A stretch of DNA of 64,000 nt from Ianthella basta (GCA_964019415.1 OZ025882.1:5953012-6017011); one strand, 5' to 3'. Positions 1 through 13,974 are shown, counted from the first letter of the stretch. Numbers and translations are program-made. Notes: generated by a model from the letters alone, not told the origin.

Positions 1-157
1 GGAACACATCGGCTCGCTTCACCATAAGATGGCGAAATGCCCTGGCCCACCTTCAAAGCTCATGCCTATAGCATGTCAAACATGGTGCTAAGAACATGTA
101 CACGCACACCAACCACATCAAAGTCTACCATGTTGTGTCAACTACATCAAAGCTTAC

Positions 158-3100
158 CATGTGCCCAGCATCCAAGATCCAGTAGAAGTAGAAGTTCTGG
201 TATTTCTGAAGAAAGGCACCAGTGTTCAGGTCAGCCTTTCCTGAAGGAGGATACAGAGGACCCCGCGTAGCCTTCTTGAAAGCCGGCAGCCCACTCCACT
301 TCAATCGATCCACCCAGGCCAGGGTACCTGTCAAGATGGCAGCAGGTGTGTGCGTAGGGGGAGGGAGGGGGGAGGATAATAACAATCAGAGAATTAGTAC
401 TACAACACTGTGTATGCATAGGTATAATGCCAAATTGAAAACGACCCCATGACCGAATCAATCAACCACGACTGCAATTCTTCAGCGGTACATGAGTGTC
501 CTTCCCTTTCCTTCACTACCAACTCTATCCTTCCATTCGCAGAAACTGTTAAAAGGAAGTGCCCCCTGTCAGCCTGTCATCACATTAGGACTTTCAAGAA
601 GGAAGGACACCATAGGACAAGCCTATGTAGGATGTTTAGGGTGGGCTTAGTTGAAAGGAAGCACATCAGAGGTAGTCAAGACATGTGTCCAAAGGCATAA
701 GCCGATCCCACAGTCTTTCCTACCTCCTGCCTTGACTCCTCATATCATAGAAGCAACCATACAGTGAAGGCATTGTTCCTAAGGTAGACATAGAGTGATG
801 GTGCCCCACCCAACCCCAAGGGGCTCTGTACACATGGCAGATAAGGAGTGAAAGAGTGAGTTTTCACTACAACAGTAGTCCTTAGTTGGAGCAGGAACTG
901 GCCAGGGGTGGGTGAGATGTGTGTCTCTAAGTAGGTCTATTCCTTTTAGGGCTGAGTCAGTGGATGTGTCTCTGTCCTCAGCTCTCCTCAGACCTTCCTG
1001 GTGTTACTCAACATTACCACACACTGTCACTGTGTCTCCCATACAGTCATATTGGGTGCATGCTCGCAGGAGAAGAAGCCAGACAGTGGACAGGTATATA
1101 CTGTACAACATTGCCCACAGTAGCTAACACACAGGATGTGGATGACTGATCCTGTGTTCGTTGCTCTGGGAGATGCTTCTGCCATCTATGGGGTTCTCCA
1201 GGTATGGGCAGTCTACCCATGAGAAGAGCTTCGAGCAAACAGATATAAGCATCCTGTCATTAAAGGCGACATGCTCTATTTGACCTCACATGGATGTCGG
1301 GTCATGGCTGACAAGCAAGGGAGGAGCATGTAGCACCATTGAAGGGTTCACTGATGTGGGTGGCTTTAACTTAAAGCCAGTTTTCAATTATGAAGTAACC
1401 AACGGCTACGAGTCATAATGGAGGCCGCCACTCAACCTTCACATAGATCACTGCATTAGAATCTGATGATCAGTATATCCATTAACTGCTTCATTGATCA
1501 TATTAATAATATATAGCATTCATTGGCATACCGTTTGCATAGCATCATCCACTGTCAACATCCTAGCCATTACATCTGCCACTACTTAAGCAAAGACCAA
1601 CTCCTCTTTATACGTAGCTTAGACCACTTCACCTCAGTGTATCCCCTCTGCTTTGCACAATACAGTATTGAGCGATAATGTGCTGGACAGAACAGCCAAG
1701 AACTAACACATTAGCTTTCATACACAGCCACTGTGCCAATCCATTAGCCTCCCTCTCGTAGTAGACTCACATCCAGCCACATTTAATCATATTTCTGTGC
1801 TATGTAAATGTGGGGGGTTATATGTAGAATGCAGGAGACACACAGAAACGGATGTGTGGGCGTGCATACTGTAAGACTACCCCTTTAATAGGGGTGACCA
1901 GGGGTTAATTGGGTATCAGATTGTCCACATCCTCCCTAATCTTTGCATTTTCTAACACTCACATCAACACCAGATATGCACTCTCTCTCTCTCAGCTGCA
2001 CCACACTATGCCAAACTGCCCCATTTATATTGATATCACACTATGTCTCTGTAAAAATGTGCAATACATGAATCAGACAGTGCTGTCCAACTGTGGATAA
2101 AGCTCTAACACTCATCTCACACACCACACATACAGAAACTCCTCCCTTCCCAATCCCATTCCAATTTCCTCCTCTCCCATTCCCCCAAATTCAAACCACT
2201 TCCAAGGACAGGAACATCTAGACTCCACTACAAACATTACCTTACAACAAATTGCCCATTGTTGTAACACAGCAATGTGAGCACTTATTGATGGGTTAGC
2301 TGGTTGTGCGTTAACTGACCTGATGTTGCACAAATGAGGTCCAACTGCCCCGAGTAGATCACAACAGTCAGTCCCGATTCCAAAAGGGTGTCAACTGATA
2401 TGGAAGTGTGAACAGAGTACCACTTTAGAGAATAATACTCACTCAGACATGCACTTAATGCAGTGGAAGCTGTTTCTGTGGCAGGGCACATCCAAAGCCT
2501 CCTGGAGAAGGTGGCTTTTGTACATTGCAGATGCATAAAATTCAATGTGTGGTACCATTTGAACTAGAGGAGGCTGGCCAACTACCCATTTTGAAGGTGA
2601 TGGCCTTACACATTGACAAGTTACACTATACTGTGTGTGTACAGCTCACACACATTATACAGATTGCTATATAGTACCAACAATACAAATAATGTACATG
2701 TGAATACATGTGTGTCAGACACCTACCATCAGCGGTAACATTCTTCATGAAGTCAACACGTTGATAGTAGAACACATCTCCCGACTGCCCTGTATAAGTA
2801 TGTATGTGCACACAGAGTCCAAAAAGCTGTTCAAGAATCGGACACTCACTTGTGTACATGGATAGTACCTTTGCCAAATGCTTTTAACAGCAGCACATGC
2901 ACACATGTACACACATGCACCCAACCCACCTCCCCATGTTACGTTGGATGGTATAATCGGACATCATTTGTTTATAGTATATGGATAGCACCTTTGCCAA
3001 ATGCTTTTAACAGCAGCACATGCACACAACCTACCTCCCCACGTTACGTTGGATGGTATAACGCCTAACTTCTTCCTAATAGGACCATTCATAAGCTCAG

Positions 3101-4149
3101 ACAGTGCATCGTTTTGAGTGGCCCCGAGGTGTCGCTGGGCCAGCTTCATCCAGTAATCTAGTTAGTGAGAGAAGTGGAGAGGCTTCACAATCAAATCAGA
3201 ACAGTCACGATTGAAGTGCTTTGAGTAGCAAATCATTTGCTCCTCCTCTCTCCCCATCCCCACCTCTCCCCAGTCAGGGGAGGAGCCAAAAAGTACAGGC
3301 TTTAACAAAGCACGTTAAAAGGACTTTCTTTGACAGAGAGACTGCTTTAAAAAGGCTCACTCCGAGAACGGGCATCTGTCACCATGTCATCACTTGTGAA
3401 GTTCAACACTTTGGGGTTGCCATGGTGAAGCAAGATGTTATAGAAGCTGACATCATCAGTAAGCTAGAGGTGAGGAGGAAGGCAGCATTCAGTGCACTCC
3501 ATTATATAAGACACCTGAATTAACGACACCTCTCTAATGAGGACAGTGCCTTCTGTCCTATAATATCTTATAATAAAGAGATGTACAAACTACTACTGAA
3601 TTAAGGACACCTCTTTTAATTAATCACAACACTGGGCCACCCCAAACTGCCCCAAAGCCAAGAGGATGCGGAACAGAGAGTTGTCATAACTCTCACACTT
3701 TATTCCAAATTAACCCTGTCTTATAATTAAAAGATGTCTGGCCCTCTAAATAACATGCTGTTCAAAGGTATATTTAAAACTGTTAATCACTAATTGACCA
3801 CTGCTGTGATAAGCCATTTAATCGAACAAGATAGCCATTTGAGGAGGCTGGCAGCCTGTGCTAGTGTGTGAGGAACAGTCACATGTGTAGCCTCTCTGAC
3901 TCACAACTGGAGGGTATGCCTGATGAAGCCTTGGACAGGCAAAAGATTGCATTAAATTGAATTATTGATCAAGAAGTGATTGCGGGTGTGCTTGACTGTC
4001 CAAAGAGAGAATGTATCATAACAAATATCAACTTGGCACGCCTAAGAACACTCATGACAATGACTCCCACAGAACTGCAGAACGGTGACTGCAGCATTGT
4101 GCACACGTATGGTAGGGCAGTGAGCTACCACATCAAGTATAGGCACAGT

Positions 4150-4218
<69 letters not shown>

Positions 4219-5969
4219 CTCTGTGGCAATGTCCTCTGCTTGTCCCCACAATTGAGTAGCCTGCTCATACTGGCCATTGTTCATTGCATCTCTGATCTTG
4301 TCTGACACACTCAACATCCTGCTGTTGCCTTCTTCATTCAAAAGTGACTGTTCACATACGCAGGTAGAAAAGAATAGAGTCTAACACATATATAGTTAGT
4401 TTCATGTACTTTTCATGTATTCATGGCTACATAATTTCCAAGGCAACTTTCAGTATAGTATCCATGGTAACATCAGTTATACTGGTATATACGTACATGT
4501 ACAGCGGACCGGTCTGATCCATTCACTTCTGGGACCCCGCCCAACCAAGCTAGTTTCTGCAAGCGACTGCATTGCACGTGTACATTACAATGTGCTGTCT
4601 CTACCTGGGACAGGGGAGGCTGGCTGCCTTATGGAGTGACCACTATAGACAGATTCCACTGTACCAGGGGAGGCTGGCTGCCTTATGGAGTGACCACTAT
4701 AGACAAGTTCTACTGTATCAGGGGAGGTTGGCTGCCTTATAGAGTGACCACTATAGACAGGTCACACTGTACAAGGGGAGGCTGACAGCTGTTTGAAGTG
4801 ATCACTATAGACAGGTTTCACCGTACCAGGGGAGGCTGGCTGCCTTATACAGTGACCATTATAGACAGGTTCCACTGTACAAGGGGAGGCTGACAGCTGT
4901 TTGAAGTGATCACTATAGACAGGTTCCACCATCTGGCTTGTGCAATACCCAAGTACACACACACACTGGCAGTGGGTATGCTGGAGACATGAGCCAGCTG
5001 CACTTCAGGTGGATACCTTGTGTGTGCACACACAGACACACACACACACAAGGATGACCACTGATGTGTACCAACTGTCCTAATGAACTTCGGCAATTGA
5101 ACCCATTCATCAAAGGTCCAATCGGTAACCATAGTGACGGCAAGCGATTCGCTATTATATCAATCAGGTGACAGCCTGTAATCTGAACTGGAAGTTCAAT
5201 TAACAGTGGAAACCATCTAGAAGTCCGAATGAATGGGATTCATGAATAACACAGCCCAATGGTTCTGTCCACAGTGCTTCCCTTTACTAACCAACCATCC
5301 CTCTCCAAAACACAGACACACACTCAAACTCACTGTGGACAGGAGGTAAGGTCCCCAAGAGTACACAGAGTCTAATGGATTGAAGAGTGAAAGGGATAAG
5401 GTGACACAGTACACACACCACTAAGGCTTAACCTAGACCCCAACTTTCAGAATGACTGATCCATTACTGCCTTCTGCCCCCCTAGGTCACTGAACACAAG
5501 AGAGTGCACAATCCTATTACAGAGTGCACCGGGCTTCTCCATACAAGAGGGGGCATGATAAGGTGGCAGGGCTTCAGTTTCACCTTTCCACTCTCCCACT
5601 CCCTCTACCCCCCTCCTCTCCCCTCTCCCTCCCCTCCCCTCCCCTCCCCTCCCTCTCCCATCCCCTACTTTCCCCTCCCCTCCCCTCCCCTCCCCTCTTT
5701 ACCAACAGGTGATATCCATGAGTCTCCTAAGGCAACCCCTTTAAAGTTGCTTTTGAGGACACCCCCCTGAATGGCCTGGAAGGTGAAGGGCACAAAGGAG
5801 CATTGTGGGCAACTTTGACCTGGCTGGCAGCAAACTCAAGTCCACTCTGCTTACCTTCTGAAGGGCAACAGCAAAGGCTGCATTCATCTTCCCTCCATAA
5901 GACTCACAGAAGATGTAAAAGGCATTATTCTGTGAAGGGCACAGTAGACATACATACAGTAGACACTGG

Positions 5970-6063
<94 letters not shown>

Positions 6064-6066
6064 GCA

Positions 6067-6117
<51 letters not shown>

Positions 6118-9100
6118 GCATGTGCGCGTGTGTGTGTGTGTGTGTGTGTGTGATGTAGTGATGTCTGGTAAATGCTCCATCTTTACAATGCCACTCCCTC
6201 TACCCCTGACAGACCTCCAGACTGGGGTATTTCTTCAAGAAAGCCTGAAAGAATGTGACAAGGTCATTGGCAATCTGAGTGACGTCTGTGGTGTAGGCAG
6301 AAGGGTTGTCAACGTAGCTGAATCCAGTACCAACAGGATTGTCCACAAACAGTACATTGGCTACTTTCACCTGGTGGGATGGAGGGACATGGGGAAGGGA
6401 AGGCAGCAAACGCGGGTCGTTGTCATGGCACTCTTAATCATATCCACAAACTGGTCTCTGCAGTGCATGCAACCTGCTATTGTCTACTGAAACATTCACT
6501 GAGTTTGGTGCAACTTTAACCATTGAGCTGCTTCGTGAAACCACTAGGCTTTCTTCTCATCATGACCTGTTTTATTGCTGCTTGTCCTGTCAATGTCCTC
6601 CCACCATCATCACCAGAAAGAGCTCAGGAACGATGAGAGATACAGCAGCATCACTGAGCCTTCGCACGAAAGATACTATTGGCTCACATTCTGAACCCAT
6701 TTTCAACAATCCCTACATCTGAGAGCATTTGCGGAGGAAACCCGTGAACAGCACGTTGCAACGCTTCCGGATGAAAGGACTGGTGAAATGTGTACTGAAC
6801 TTCTTTCAAATATATATAAGCCAACATAATTTCCATGTAATATCGAGCAGCACTGCTCCAATCACCTTCTTGTTCCTGGTCCTTTCCTGACACACAGTGC
6901 TTATGGTACAAGTGCTGATGGGAGTAACAATGTAACTCCTACACTCAATTTGTTCTTCTGTTAAGCTCTCACATCTCTTAGCATATACAGTAAGGGAAGG
7001 CGGGGTTTGGGAGCAGAGGATGCCGCTCCTCTCCATCCTCCATGTTCGTGCAGCAAGCTGTGCAAAGCAGCCATACCCCACCCCCCTTATAATGGTATTC
7101 ACACATCCATCATTCTAATGTACGTTATGTTATGTAGACTTCTTGTATATCCTTGTCTTCACTCAACTACAGACAAAGTATACCCCCCACACACATACTG
7201 TGACAGCCCCTCCTACTCTTGGTGTCCATACGTGGGCTGAACACTTAGGGTACAAAGTGGATCATCCCACTCTGATCAACAAAACAATATGCCACATACA
7301 CAAACACACACACGCACACACACACACGTTGAACCGGTGGCACTATTTGTTGCCTTGTCGCTGGCACAGCAGTGGGCAGACTGCTCTGGGCCAGCATCGC
7401 TGAGGCCGGGCGTACACTTGCACCTTGCACCACTGTGCAAGATGAAGGTGGCCCATGGGGTGCCAGGCACAAACAGCTTGCAAGCAAAATAAGGTCTCCA
7501 ACATTCAGCACTACCCCTCCCATTTCAGGGGGGTGGCCAGGAAATTTAAAAGGGGGGTTCCAATAAGGCTTACAACTTATTCGAGGCATAATAATAAAAT
7601 AACATTACATAACTAACATGGCCGCCGATACATTCTGGAGCAGATATCATGTGGAAACAACGTAAAGGTGATATAATACTGTCTTCTACTGTGTAGTGTA
7701 CCAGCCGTGGAAAGGCCAGCACAGCACTAAGACACCCTACAGCACAGCACTGTAGTACTGTAGGCTAGTAGTGTAAAGGTGCCAATGTCAGCAGACTTAG
7801 CGAGTAGTGCGAAAATTGCAAACACTTGTACTCAAAATGTTTGTTTTTGTACAGGTGGAAATTTGAAAATCGCTATAACCTACCCAATCCTGAACTTTTC
7901 AAAATGCTAAATTCACTTTCCACTAAATATTGTAGTCTTACGATACTCTATTTATGTCGGCATTGTACTTGAAAGGGGTCTTTCCTGATCTTCTAGAAAG
8001 CCCCTCCCTATGCCCCACATAGAAAAGCTTGAAACAGGAGGGCAGAGACAGTTCGACTAAAACAACATGCACTCCAATTGGCTGACACAGAAGTAATAAA
8101 AAGTGCTACAATGAGAAGGGCACCGAAACCTGGAGGTGCAACTTTACGTAAGAACCATGGCATACAACAGTGTACCTTCACTATGGCACAGAGGATAAAT
8201 GGCTTCTATTACCTAGCAACCTACCTAGCAACCTATATACCTAGTAACCTACCTAGCAACCTGAATGGCAGTGTAGGTGTGCCATGGCACAAGTGGCTTA
8301 CCCAGGTGTACTCCCGTGGTTGCAGCTCCACGTTGAGGGGGCCAAGTTCCTCAAAGTTGCCAAAGCCAGTTCCAGAGCCGCCAGGCCCACCCTGCAGGTA
8401 GAGACATGGCCGAGTGGCAGAAGAAGGGTATACCACTCAAAGGAAGATGCTCACGGCTGAGTTGACTGTATTTGGGGTGTTCCTTACAAGGTTCTCCCTG
8501 GAATATTATTACGGCTAACAGTGGTACATGAGAGGCATAGTCAAATTTTCAGCAAAACAAAATATTAAATGGTGTGAAGGTACGTATGGTAAATAACAAC
8601 ACTGGGTAATTAGCATGCAGACAGGATGGCTAGCATACGAAAAACTCTACTGCTGTGCAAATCGTGGCTATTTCTCAATAACAGAGGTCGATAGGTCCTC
8701 ATCTAAGATGGCACCTTTCCATACGTTCCTTTTATGAGTTGCCATGCCATTTACAAATGTGGAAGAATAGAATGCTGAGACATGCAGAAGACTAAAAGTT
8801 TATTCAAATTGACTCATTGACCACATTTATATTATTCACATATCAATTTAGACATTAAAAGAAGTTGAAAGGTCGGTTCATTACAGTAGGCCACTGTAAT
8901 GGACAGGCCAGGCTAGATTGACCACAAAGGGCTAATCACTGGATTTTAGCCTACCAGCCTTCTACACTGTAGTGTCTCAGGAGGTTGGGGGGGGGGGGGG
9001 GCGGAGCCCTATTGGTGGCAACCAGTGATTTCCTCCTCCCCTAGTCATCCTACAAGGATGTCTGAGAGCTGTCTGTGGCTCTTCCATCTTTGTAGGATGA

Positions 9101-9861
9101 CTAGCAGGGGGAAGGTGATCACTGGTTGCCACCAATAGGGCTCCGGCCCCCCAGCCTCCTGAGACACTGGGACATAGAAGGCTGGTAGGCGTAAAATCCA
9201 ACGATTAGCTCTTTTTCATTAAAAAGAAGGCTGAGAGCTCAAAAATGATCTGCAGAGCACACAACAAGCCACTGCCACACAAAACACAGCAACAGAAATG
9301 CCAAATAGCTACCACTAGCACTTGCAGTTGCTCACACAACGTTTCCTCACAATGTATCCAGTGGTTAGAGGAAAAATACATGTAACGCAAACATCATACA
9401 GTGGAACTTGTCTAAGATGAATACTGAGTTAGGCAGCCACCTCTCTAAAACAGCCAACCTCCCTGGCCCCAAATAGCACTAAAGCATTGCAATCTACCTC
9501 TGTAGAGCAGCCACCTCTCTATAAAAGGCAGTTAGAGCTGGCCCACAGGTGATTGTCTTAGGACAGGTTCCACTGTACACACAAGCGCGGCAGAGAGAAC
9601 AGGGTGTGGCCGATAAATAAACAAGGTATTGTACATTATCTCCTAGTTACGTACCTGTAGCCACATGATGAGGGGAAGAGAGTCCCTTTGCGCTGACTGC
9701 GCGCCGTACAGCCACCAGAACATGTGCGCCTCTGGTCGCACGTCCACGTACCCCCAGTCCTCGTCTGGGATAGTCTGAGCCTGCCCCGGGGCGAGGCACA
9801 CGATGGAGAGAGAGGCGCACACGGACAGCAAAGCGGTCAGGATAGCCATTTTCACTGTCAC
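158..9861 (-). CDS. SCPEP1: Retinoid-inducible-type serine carboxypeptidase, 3' end outside window
   Basis: Family S10 serine carboxypeptidase, expected in the secretory or lysosomal pathway. Exons on the minus strand: 9655-9861, 8302-8391, 6215-6370, 5855-5929, 5703-5766, 5334-5371, 4219-4347, 3361-3463, 3035-3157, 2727-2789, 2320-2394 and 158-327. All have GT/AG ends and consistent phases, giving 431 residues before the edge; the vertebrate protein is about 450. A signal peptide covers roughly residues 1-29 (two Met candidates, 1 and 5). Visible motifs are the oxyanion-hole GGPGGSGTGFGNFEE, FVDNPVGTGFSY, the nucleophile ESYGGK (Ser161), LGDSWISP, LMNGPIRKKL, YSGQLDLI (Asp368) and ILDAGHM (His430), so the catalytic triad is intact. 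The last exon open at position 158 ends in an ATG|GTAAGC donor; about 20 C-terminal residues must lie to the left. The exon at 3361-3463 is the least conserved. Identity is secure; individual exon ends are by eye. Confidence 0.93.
328..2319 (-). other. Last visible intron of the carboxypeptidase gene
   Basis: This 2-kb stretch separates the exon carrying the catalytic Asp from the exon carrying the catalytic His. I see no coding segment in it that fits the family on the minus strand, and no recognisable gene on the plus strand. Confidence 0.6.
2860..3062. repeat. Partial tandem duplication over an exon end
   Basis: About 80-95 bp are present twice, at 2860-2956 and 2985-3062. The block begins GATAGYACCTTTGCCAAATG and runs through the GGTTATACCATCC side of the carboxypeptidase exon. 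The right copy contains the real 3' end and donor of exon 3035-3157. The left copy carries the same codons (SNVTWGG on the minus strand) and a GGTGGG version of the donor. Confidence 0.7.
4151..4214. repeat. (CA)n microsatellite beside a splice donor
   Basis: About 64 bp of uninterrupted CA. On the minus strand it is (GT)n starting four bases inside the intron after carboxypeptidase exon 4219-4347, so the donor GAG|GTGAGT runs directly into the repeat. Confidence 0.95.
4611..4932. repeat. Tandem minisatellite, six units of about 54 bp
   Basis: The motif CARGGGAGGCTGRC recurs at about 4611, 4665, 4719, 4772, 4826 and 4880, each followed about 30 bp later by CACTATAGACAGGTTCCACTGT. Units differ by a few substitutions. 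It lies in an intron of the carboxypeptidase gene. The TATAGACAGGTTCCACTGTAC core resembles the ends of the dispersed element at 9402-9578. Confidence 0.85.
5976..6152. repeat. (TG)n microsatellite with CGTGCATGTGCG interruptions
   Basis: About 177 bp of TG with two similar short interruptions near 6058-6072 and 6112-6128, suggesting an internal duplication of the array. It is intronic in the carboxypeptidase gene. Confidence 0.95.
8213..8264. repeat. Short tandem repeat of ACCTAGCAACCT type
   Basis: Four to five imperfect copies of CTAGYAACCTAC, in an intron of the carboxypeptidase gene just downstream of the exon at 8302-8391. Confidence 0.7.
8944..9198. mobile_element. Foldback (MITE-like) element
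   Basis: A long imperfect inverted repeat. The left arm (8950-9060) contains CTACCAGCCTTCTA, GTCTCAGGAGG, a G run, CCCTATTGGTGGCAACCAGTG and CTAGTCATCCTACAA. The right arm (9090-9198) holds the reverse complement in order: TTGTAGGATGACTAG, CACTGGTTGCCACCAATAGGG, CCTCCTGAGAC, TAGAAGGCTGGTAG. It has no coding capacity and would fold into a stem of about 100 bp. The class (MITE or foldback) is inferred from structure only. Confidence 0.8.
9402..9578. repeat. Dispersed repeat, copy 1 of 3
   Basis: The block starts CAGTGGAACTTGTCTAAGAT and ends GACAGGTTCCACTGTAC, with GGCAGCCACCTCTCTAAAAC and AATCTACCTCTGTAGAGCAG inside. Matching blocks lie at 13975-14112 and 33770-33937. The ends are short inverted repeats (CAGTGGAAC / GTTCCACTG), as in a small non-autonomous DNA element. 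Confidence 0.75.
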
Positions 9862-10074
9862 GTGACGATCGGACCTGCTTCAGTTTTTTGTTGCATGATT
9901 TAGCTGTATGTAGTTGGAACGGTGTGACAACGAAATAGCTACGAAACGAACAACGAAGCAACGAAATACAACCCAAAGAGGGCTCATGTAAAGGTAAAGC
10001 TAGGATGTAATGATCCTCTGTGCACGGTAGTCATGAAATGTAAAACAATGGTAGCCTAATTATCGACACAGCTG

Positions 10075-10364
10075 TCAATGCTGTCTAGCTACCTGTGATG
10101 CAATATTCAAATTCATGGTCTGAACATGAGGCAGTGTCATTCTGATGTCACGCACAGTAGTCAAGAGGGAGTCTAAGTCCCCATGAATTCTCCGAAATGA
10201 TTGCTCATTCTTCCCGTGGTCAATAGGAAGCCAACATATCACCACAACTACCAACACTACAGTAGCTATGCAGAACAGTCCAACAGCTGCAATGATCCAA
10301 AACACTATTGCACTGGCTTCAAAGAATACAGAATACACCCAGACAGCAATCCCTCCAACTACCA
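10075..10364 (-). CDS. Putative exon of a small membrane protein, unrecognised
   Basis: An open stretch of about 96 codons on the minus strand. It has two closely spaced hydrophobic segments (residues about 5-15 and 17-45, rich in Val, Ile and Ala) followed by a polar tail DHGKNEQSFRRIHGDLDSLL. There is no usable ATG: an in-frame stop lies just upstream, and a CTAG acceptor precedes the open stretch. The stretch ends near ATTGCATCACAG|GTAGCT, a possible donor, so it is probably an internal exon. No family recognised. Confidence 0.4.
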
Positions 10365-10548
10365 CTAGTTTTTACTAGTACTATGCCACAAATATTCACC
10401 ATTCTCTTCCTGTCTCGAGCTGCTCTCTATAATATTCTCTCTGTAGTATTATAGTAAAGCGCTAAATAGCTGTTTGGCAGGCATTATTAAATGAATCCCA
10501 TTTCTTTTTTCTTTTAACTTTTGTCCATGAATGCTTCAATAAATGAAC

Positions 10549-10911
10549 TTAGTCCTGTAGCAGTTTCATATCAGGAGGAGAAAACTTCAATCCATTTTTT
10601 GCAGCTTTCATCGAGTCACCCTTGCGCAAATCAAGGTCTTCACTAATCCTGTCCAAGATAACACAAGCCGTCTCTATAACCAATACAAGGTCGATCCGAA
10701 CAATCCTCACTTCAAAGGTGTGTTTGATTTCTTTGCTGTTTGGCTCTTCAAGAGTTTCCAGTGCTTTGTCTACAACTGTTACCACTTTTGGAACGAGATC
10801 TTTCATTGCAGTGACTAGTTTGTCCTGATTCTCAACCAAAGTCGTAATATTCAGTAAGTATTTGTTGGCCTTTGCAATGCCATTCATTGCTGCTCTTGCA
10901 ATCCTGTCCAT
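10549..10911 (-). CDS. Unrecognised 120-residue soluble protein or terminal exon
   Basis: Starts at ATG 10911 and ends at TAA 10549. The sequence is Lys/Asp/Val rich with heptad-like hydrophobic spacing (ALETLEEPNSKEI, ILDRISEDLDLRKG), suggesting a helical, possibly coiled-coil, cytosolic protein. It has no signal peptide or membrane segment. It could be separate from the membrane exon at 10075-10364 or a neighbour in the same gene; phases do not settle this. No family recognised. Confidence 0.4.
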   Translation of the reverse strand: MDRIARAAMNGIAKANKYLLNITTLVENQDKLVTAMKDLVPKVVTVVDKALETLEEPNSKEIKHTFEVRIVRIDLVLVIETACVILDRISEDLDLRKGDSMKAAKNGLKFSPPDMKLLQD

Positions 10912-12547
<1,636 letters not shown>

Positions 12548-13198
12548 TTAGCACTTATTGTCTGGAAAGGCTGAGACTATATGGTAACCACCATCTTGCC
12601 AGCTGATGAATAGCTTGATCACCAAGTTCTCTTTTGAACAATTTGGGTATTTATAATTCTTACAGATGCTATCAATGTGACCAGTTGCCGTATGTTTCAC
12701 AACACAGCAACGCTTCTTTGCACCTGTGCAGTCTTTGTATACAGTAACAATTCGATCCACCAAGGATTGCTTTCCCCAAGATCGTGGAAAAAAGAATAAA
12801 ACACTTGTTTTATTTCGAGGGTAGTATTTGCCATCCCTTGCATGCCGTACCATTACATTTTCAGCTGCTGTTGTGTATGGACAGTTTGCAGATGGTCTAC
12901 CGAGATAGGTAACTGGACCAGCAATGTACGCACTTCTGGGATTTCTGCCACTGGGACGACTATGAAACCCTTCCACTTCGGTCTCACTACCATTGCCTTT
13001 AACTTCACCACAGAAAATGTGTGTTATTGCCACTGGTGGATCTGTCTTGCTGACATATTTTTCAGAGTCAAGTACAGGACTCCACTTGTTGCAGAAATAC
13101 CTGTTTAGGGACCTTTCCCACTCCTTCACACCATTCACCACAAGGATGTTCACCACAAACAAGAAGAGGATCATTTGGAGGCAGCAGCTGCTATTCAT
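12548..13198 (-). CDS. Secreted bacterial-type EndoU-like ribonuclease, paralogue A
   Basis: Intronless, 216 residues. A hydrophobic signal peptide covers residues 1-23 (ending VVNGV). The mature part is Cys-rich (C36, C63 and the C-terminal C216 among others), as expected for an extracellular, disulfide-bonded protein. Signature elements shared with the three paralogues downstream are CNKWSP, the first histidine in AITHIFCG (H60), the second in EGFHSRP (H79), FFFPRSWGKQ, LVIKLFISWQ and IVSAFPD (S209). In the Bac_EndoU family the catalytic core is two histidines plus a C-terminal Thr/Ser near a Tyr-Pro, which this layout matches with Phe in place of Tyr. Expected chemistry is metal-independent or Mn-dependent RNA cleavage leaving a 2',3'-cyclic phosphate. 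This is the most diverged of the four copies. Family assignment is from motif layout, not a search. Confidence 0.7.
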   Translation of the reverse strand: MNSSCCLQMILFLFVVNILVVNGVKEWERSLNRYFCNKWSPVLDSEKYVSKTDPPVAITHIFCGEVKGNGSETEVEGFHSRPSGRNPRSAYIAGPVTYLGRPSANCPYTTAAENVMVRHARDGKYYPRNKTSVLFFFPRSWGKQSLVDRIVTVYKDCTGAKKRCCVVKHTATGHIDSICKNYKYPNCSKENLVIKLFISWQDGGYHIVSAFPDNKC

Positions 13199-13426
13199 CT
13201 TTGGAAATATCAGAGGACACCTTCACACTCCTTCAGGTAATTGACAGTAATGTAACAACTACAGTCACGTTTGAGGCTGACTTTCGAGCTGGGGAGCAAG
13301 TGGTTGTCTTTGAGATGTATCCTGCCTGCTCACAAAGACAAAGGATGAATGTTTACCATATTTTTATGCTAACTCACATTCATGCAAAACTTTCTTTTGT
13401 CTATATTTGGTCATGTGTACATTATA

Positions 13427-13436
13427 CTATAAATAG
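13427..13436 (-). promoter_or_regulatory. TATA-like box conserved upstream of EndoU-like genes A, B and C
   Basis: The ten-mer CTATAAATAG (CTATTTATAG on the coding strand) lies 229 bp upstream of the gene A ATG. The same ten-mer lies at 16355-16364 (260 bp before gene B) and 18328-18337 (230 bp before gene C), each followed on the plus strand by GAACATTT or GACACCTC. I did not find it before gene D. The distance implies a 200-bp leader or a leader intron; a shared promoter copied with the genes is the likely reading. Confidence 0.4.
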
Positions 13437-13798
13437 AACATTTCAATGTGATGAATATAAAATAGGAAATTGCCATTGACCTAAGGGAACTACTTAGCTA
13501 AGTGTTAAGACAAGAGTCTAAAGATAAAAGAAATTGTCCAAAGTGGCTAGCTAATTATGCACTAATGTTGCACTAATGTAGCTATACGTAGCTATGATCC
13601 AAGGCTGATAACAGTAGCTATAGTATTTTGGTACATACATGAGAGAAAATGACCACGCATATGTAATCACTGCATACATTTGGCTGGACAACTCCTAGCT
13701 CTATTGATGATGTGTATAAGCATTGACTGTGACAGGTGTATACCTACAGTACATGTACTTGTGTATGCATGCCAATCATTTTACACTAGAATTAAGGT

Positions 13799-13899
13799 AT
13801 GGGTTGGTTCTCTAATACCAGCTTCACAACAGGGTTGAAAACCTTGCCAGGCAAGGTTTTCAACCCTGTTGTGAAGCTGGTATTAGAGAACCAACCCAT
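13799..13899. mobile_element. Perfect palindrome of about 50-bp arms
   Basis: The left arm begins ATGGGTTGGTTCTCTAATAC and ends AAAACCTTGCC; the right arm is its exact reverse complement with essentially no spacer. The right half plus its 3' extension (TGAGCCAGCTGAGAAGCCCT) recurs at 29038-29125 inside the ZNF207 gene, so this is a dispersed element, here as an inverted dimer. Confidence 0.85.
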
Positions 13900-13974
13900 T
13901 TCTGATGCTTGAGCCAGCTGAGAAGCCCTCACTTCATAGAATTAAGGTGCATGGCATTTGTGGCACTGTACATT

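Noticed and set aside
3221-3523. 100-codon plus-strand ORF
   Set aside because: The minus strand here holds a carboxypeptidase exon (SFYNIL region, 3361-3463) with fitting phase; the plus frame is its shadow.
4151-4214. CRISPR-like or telomeric array
   Set aside because: The periodic arrays in this window are di-nucleotide microsatellites or degenerate minisatellites without spacer structure.
12842-13479. Plus-strand ORFs overlapping EndoU-like gene A and its upstream region
   Set aside because: They overlap the well-conserved minus-strand gene or its promoter and lack homologous frames at the other three paralogues.
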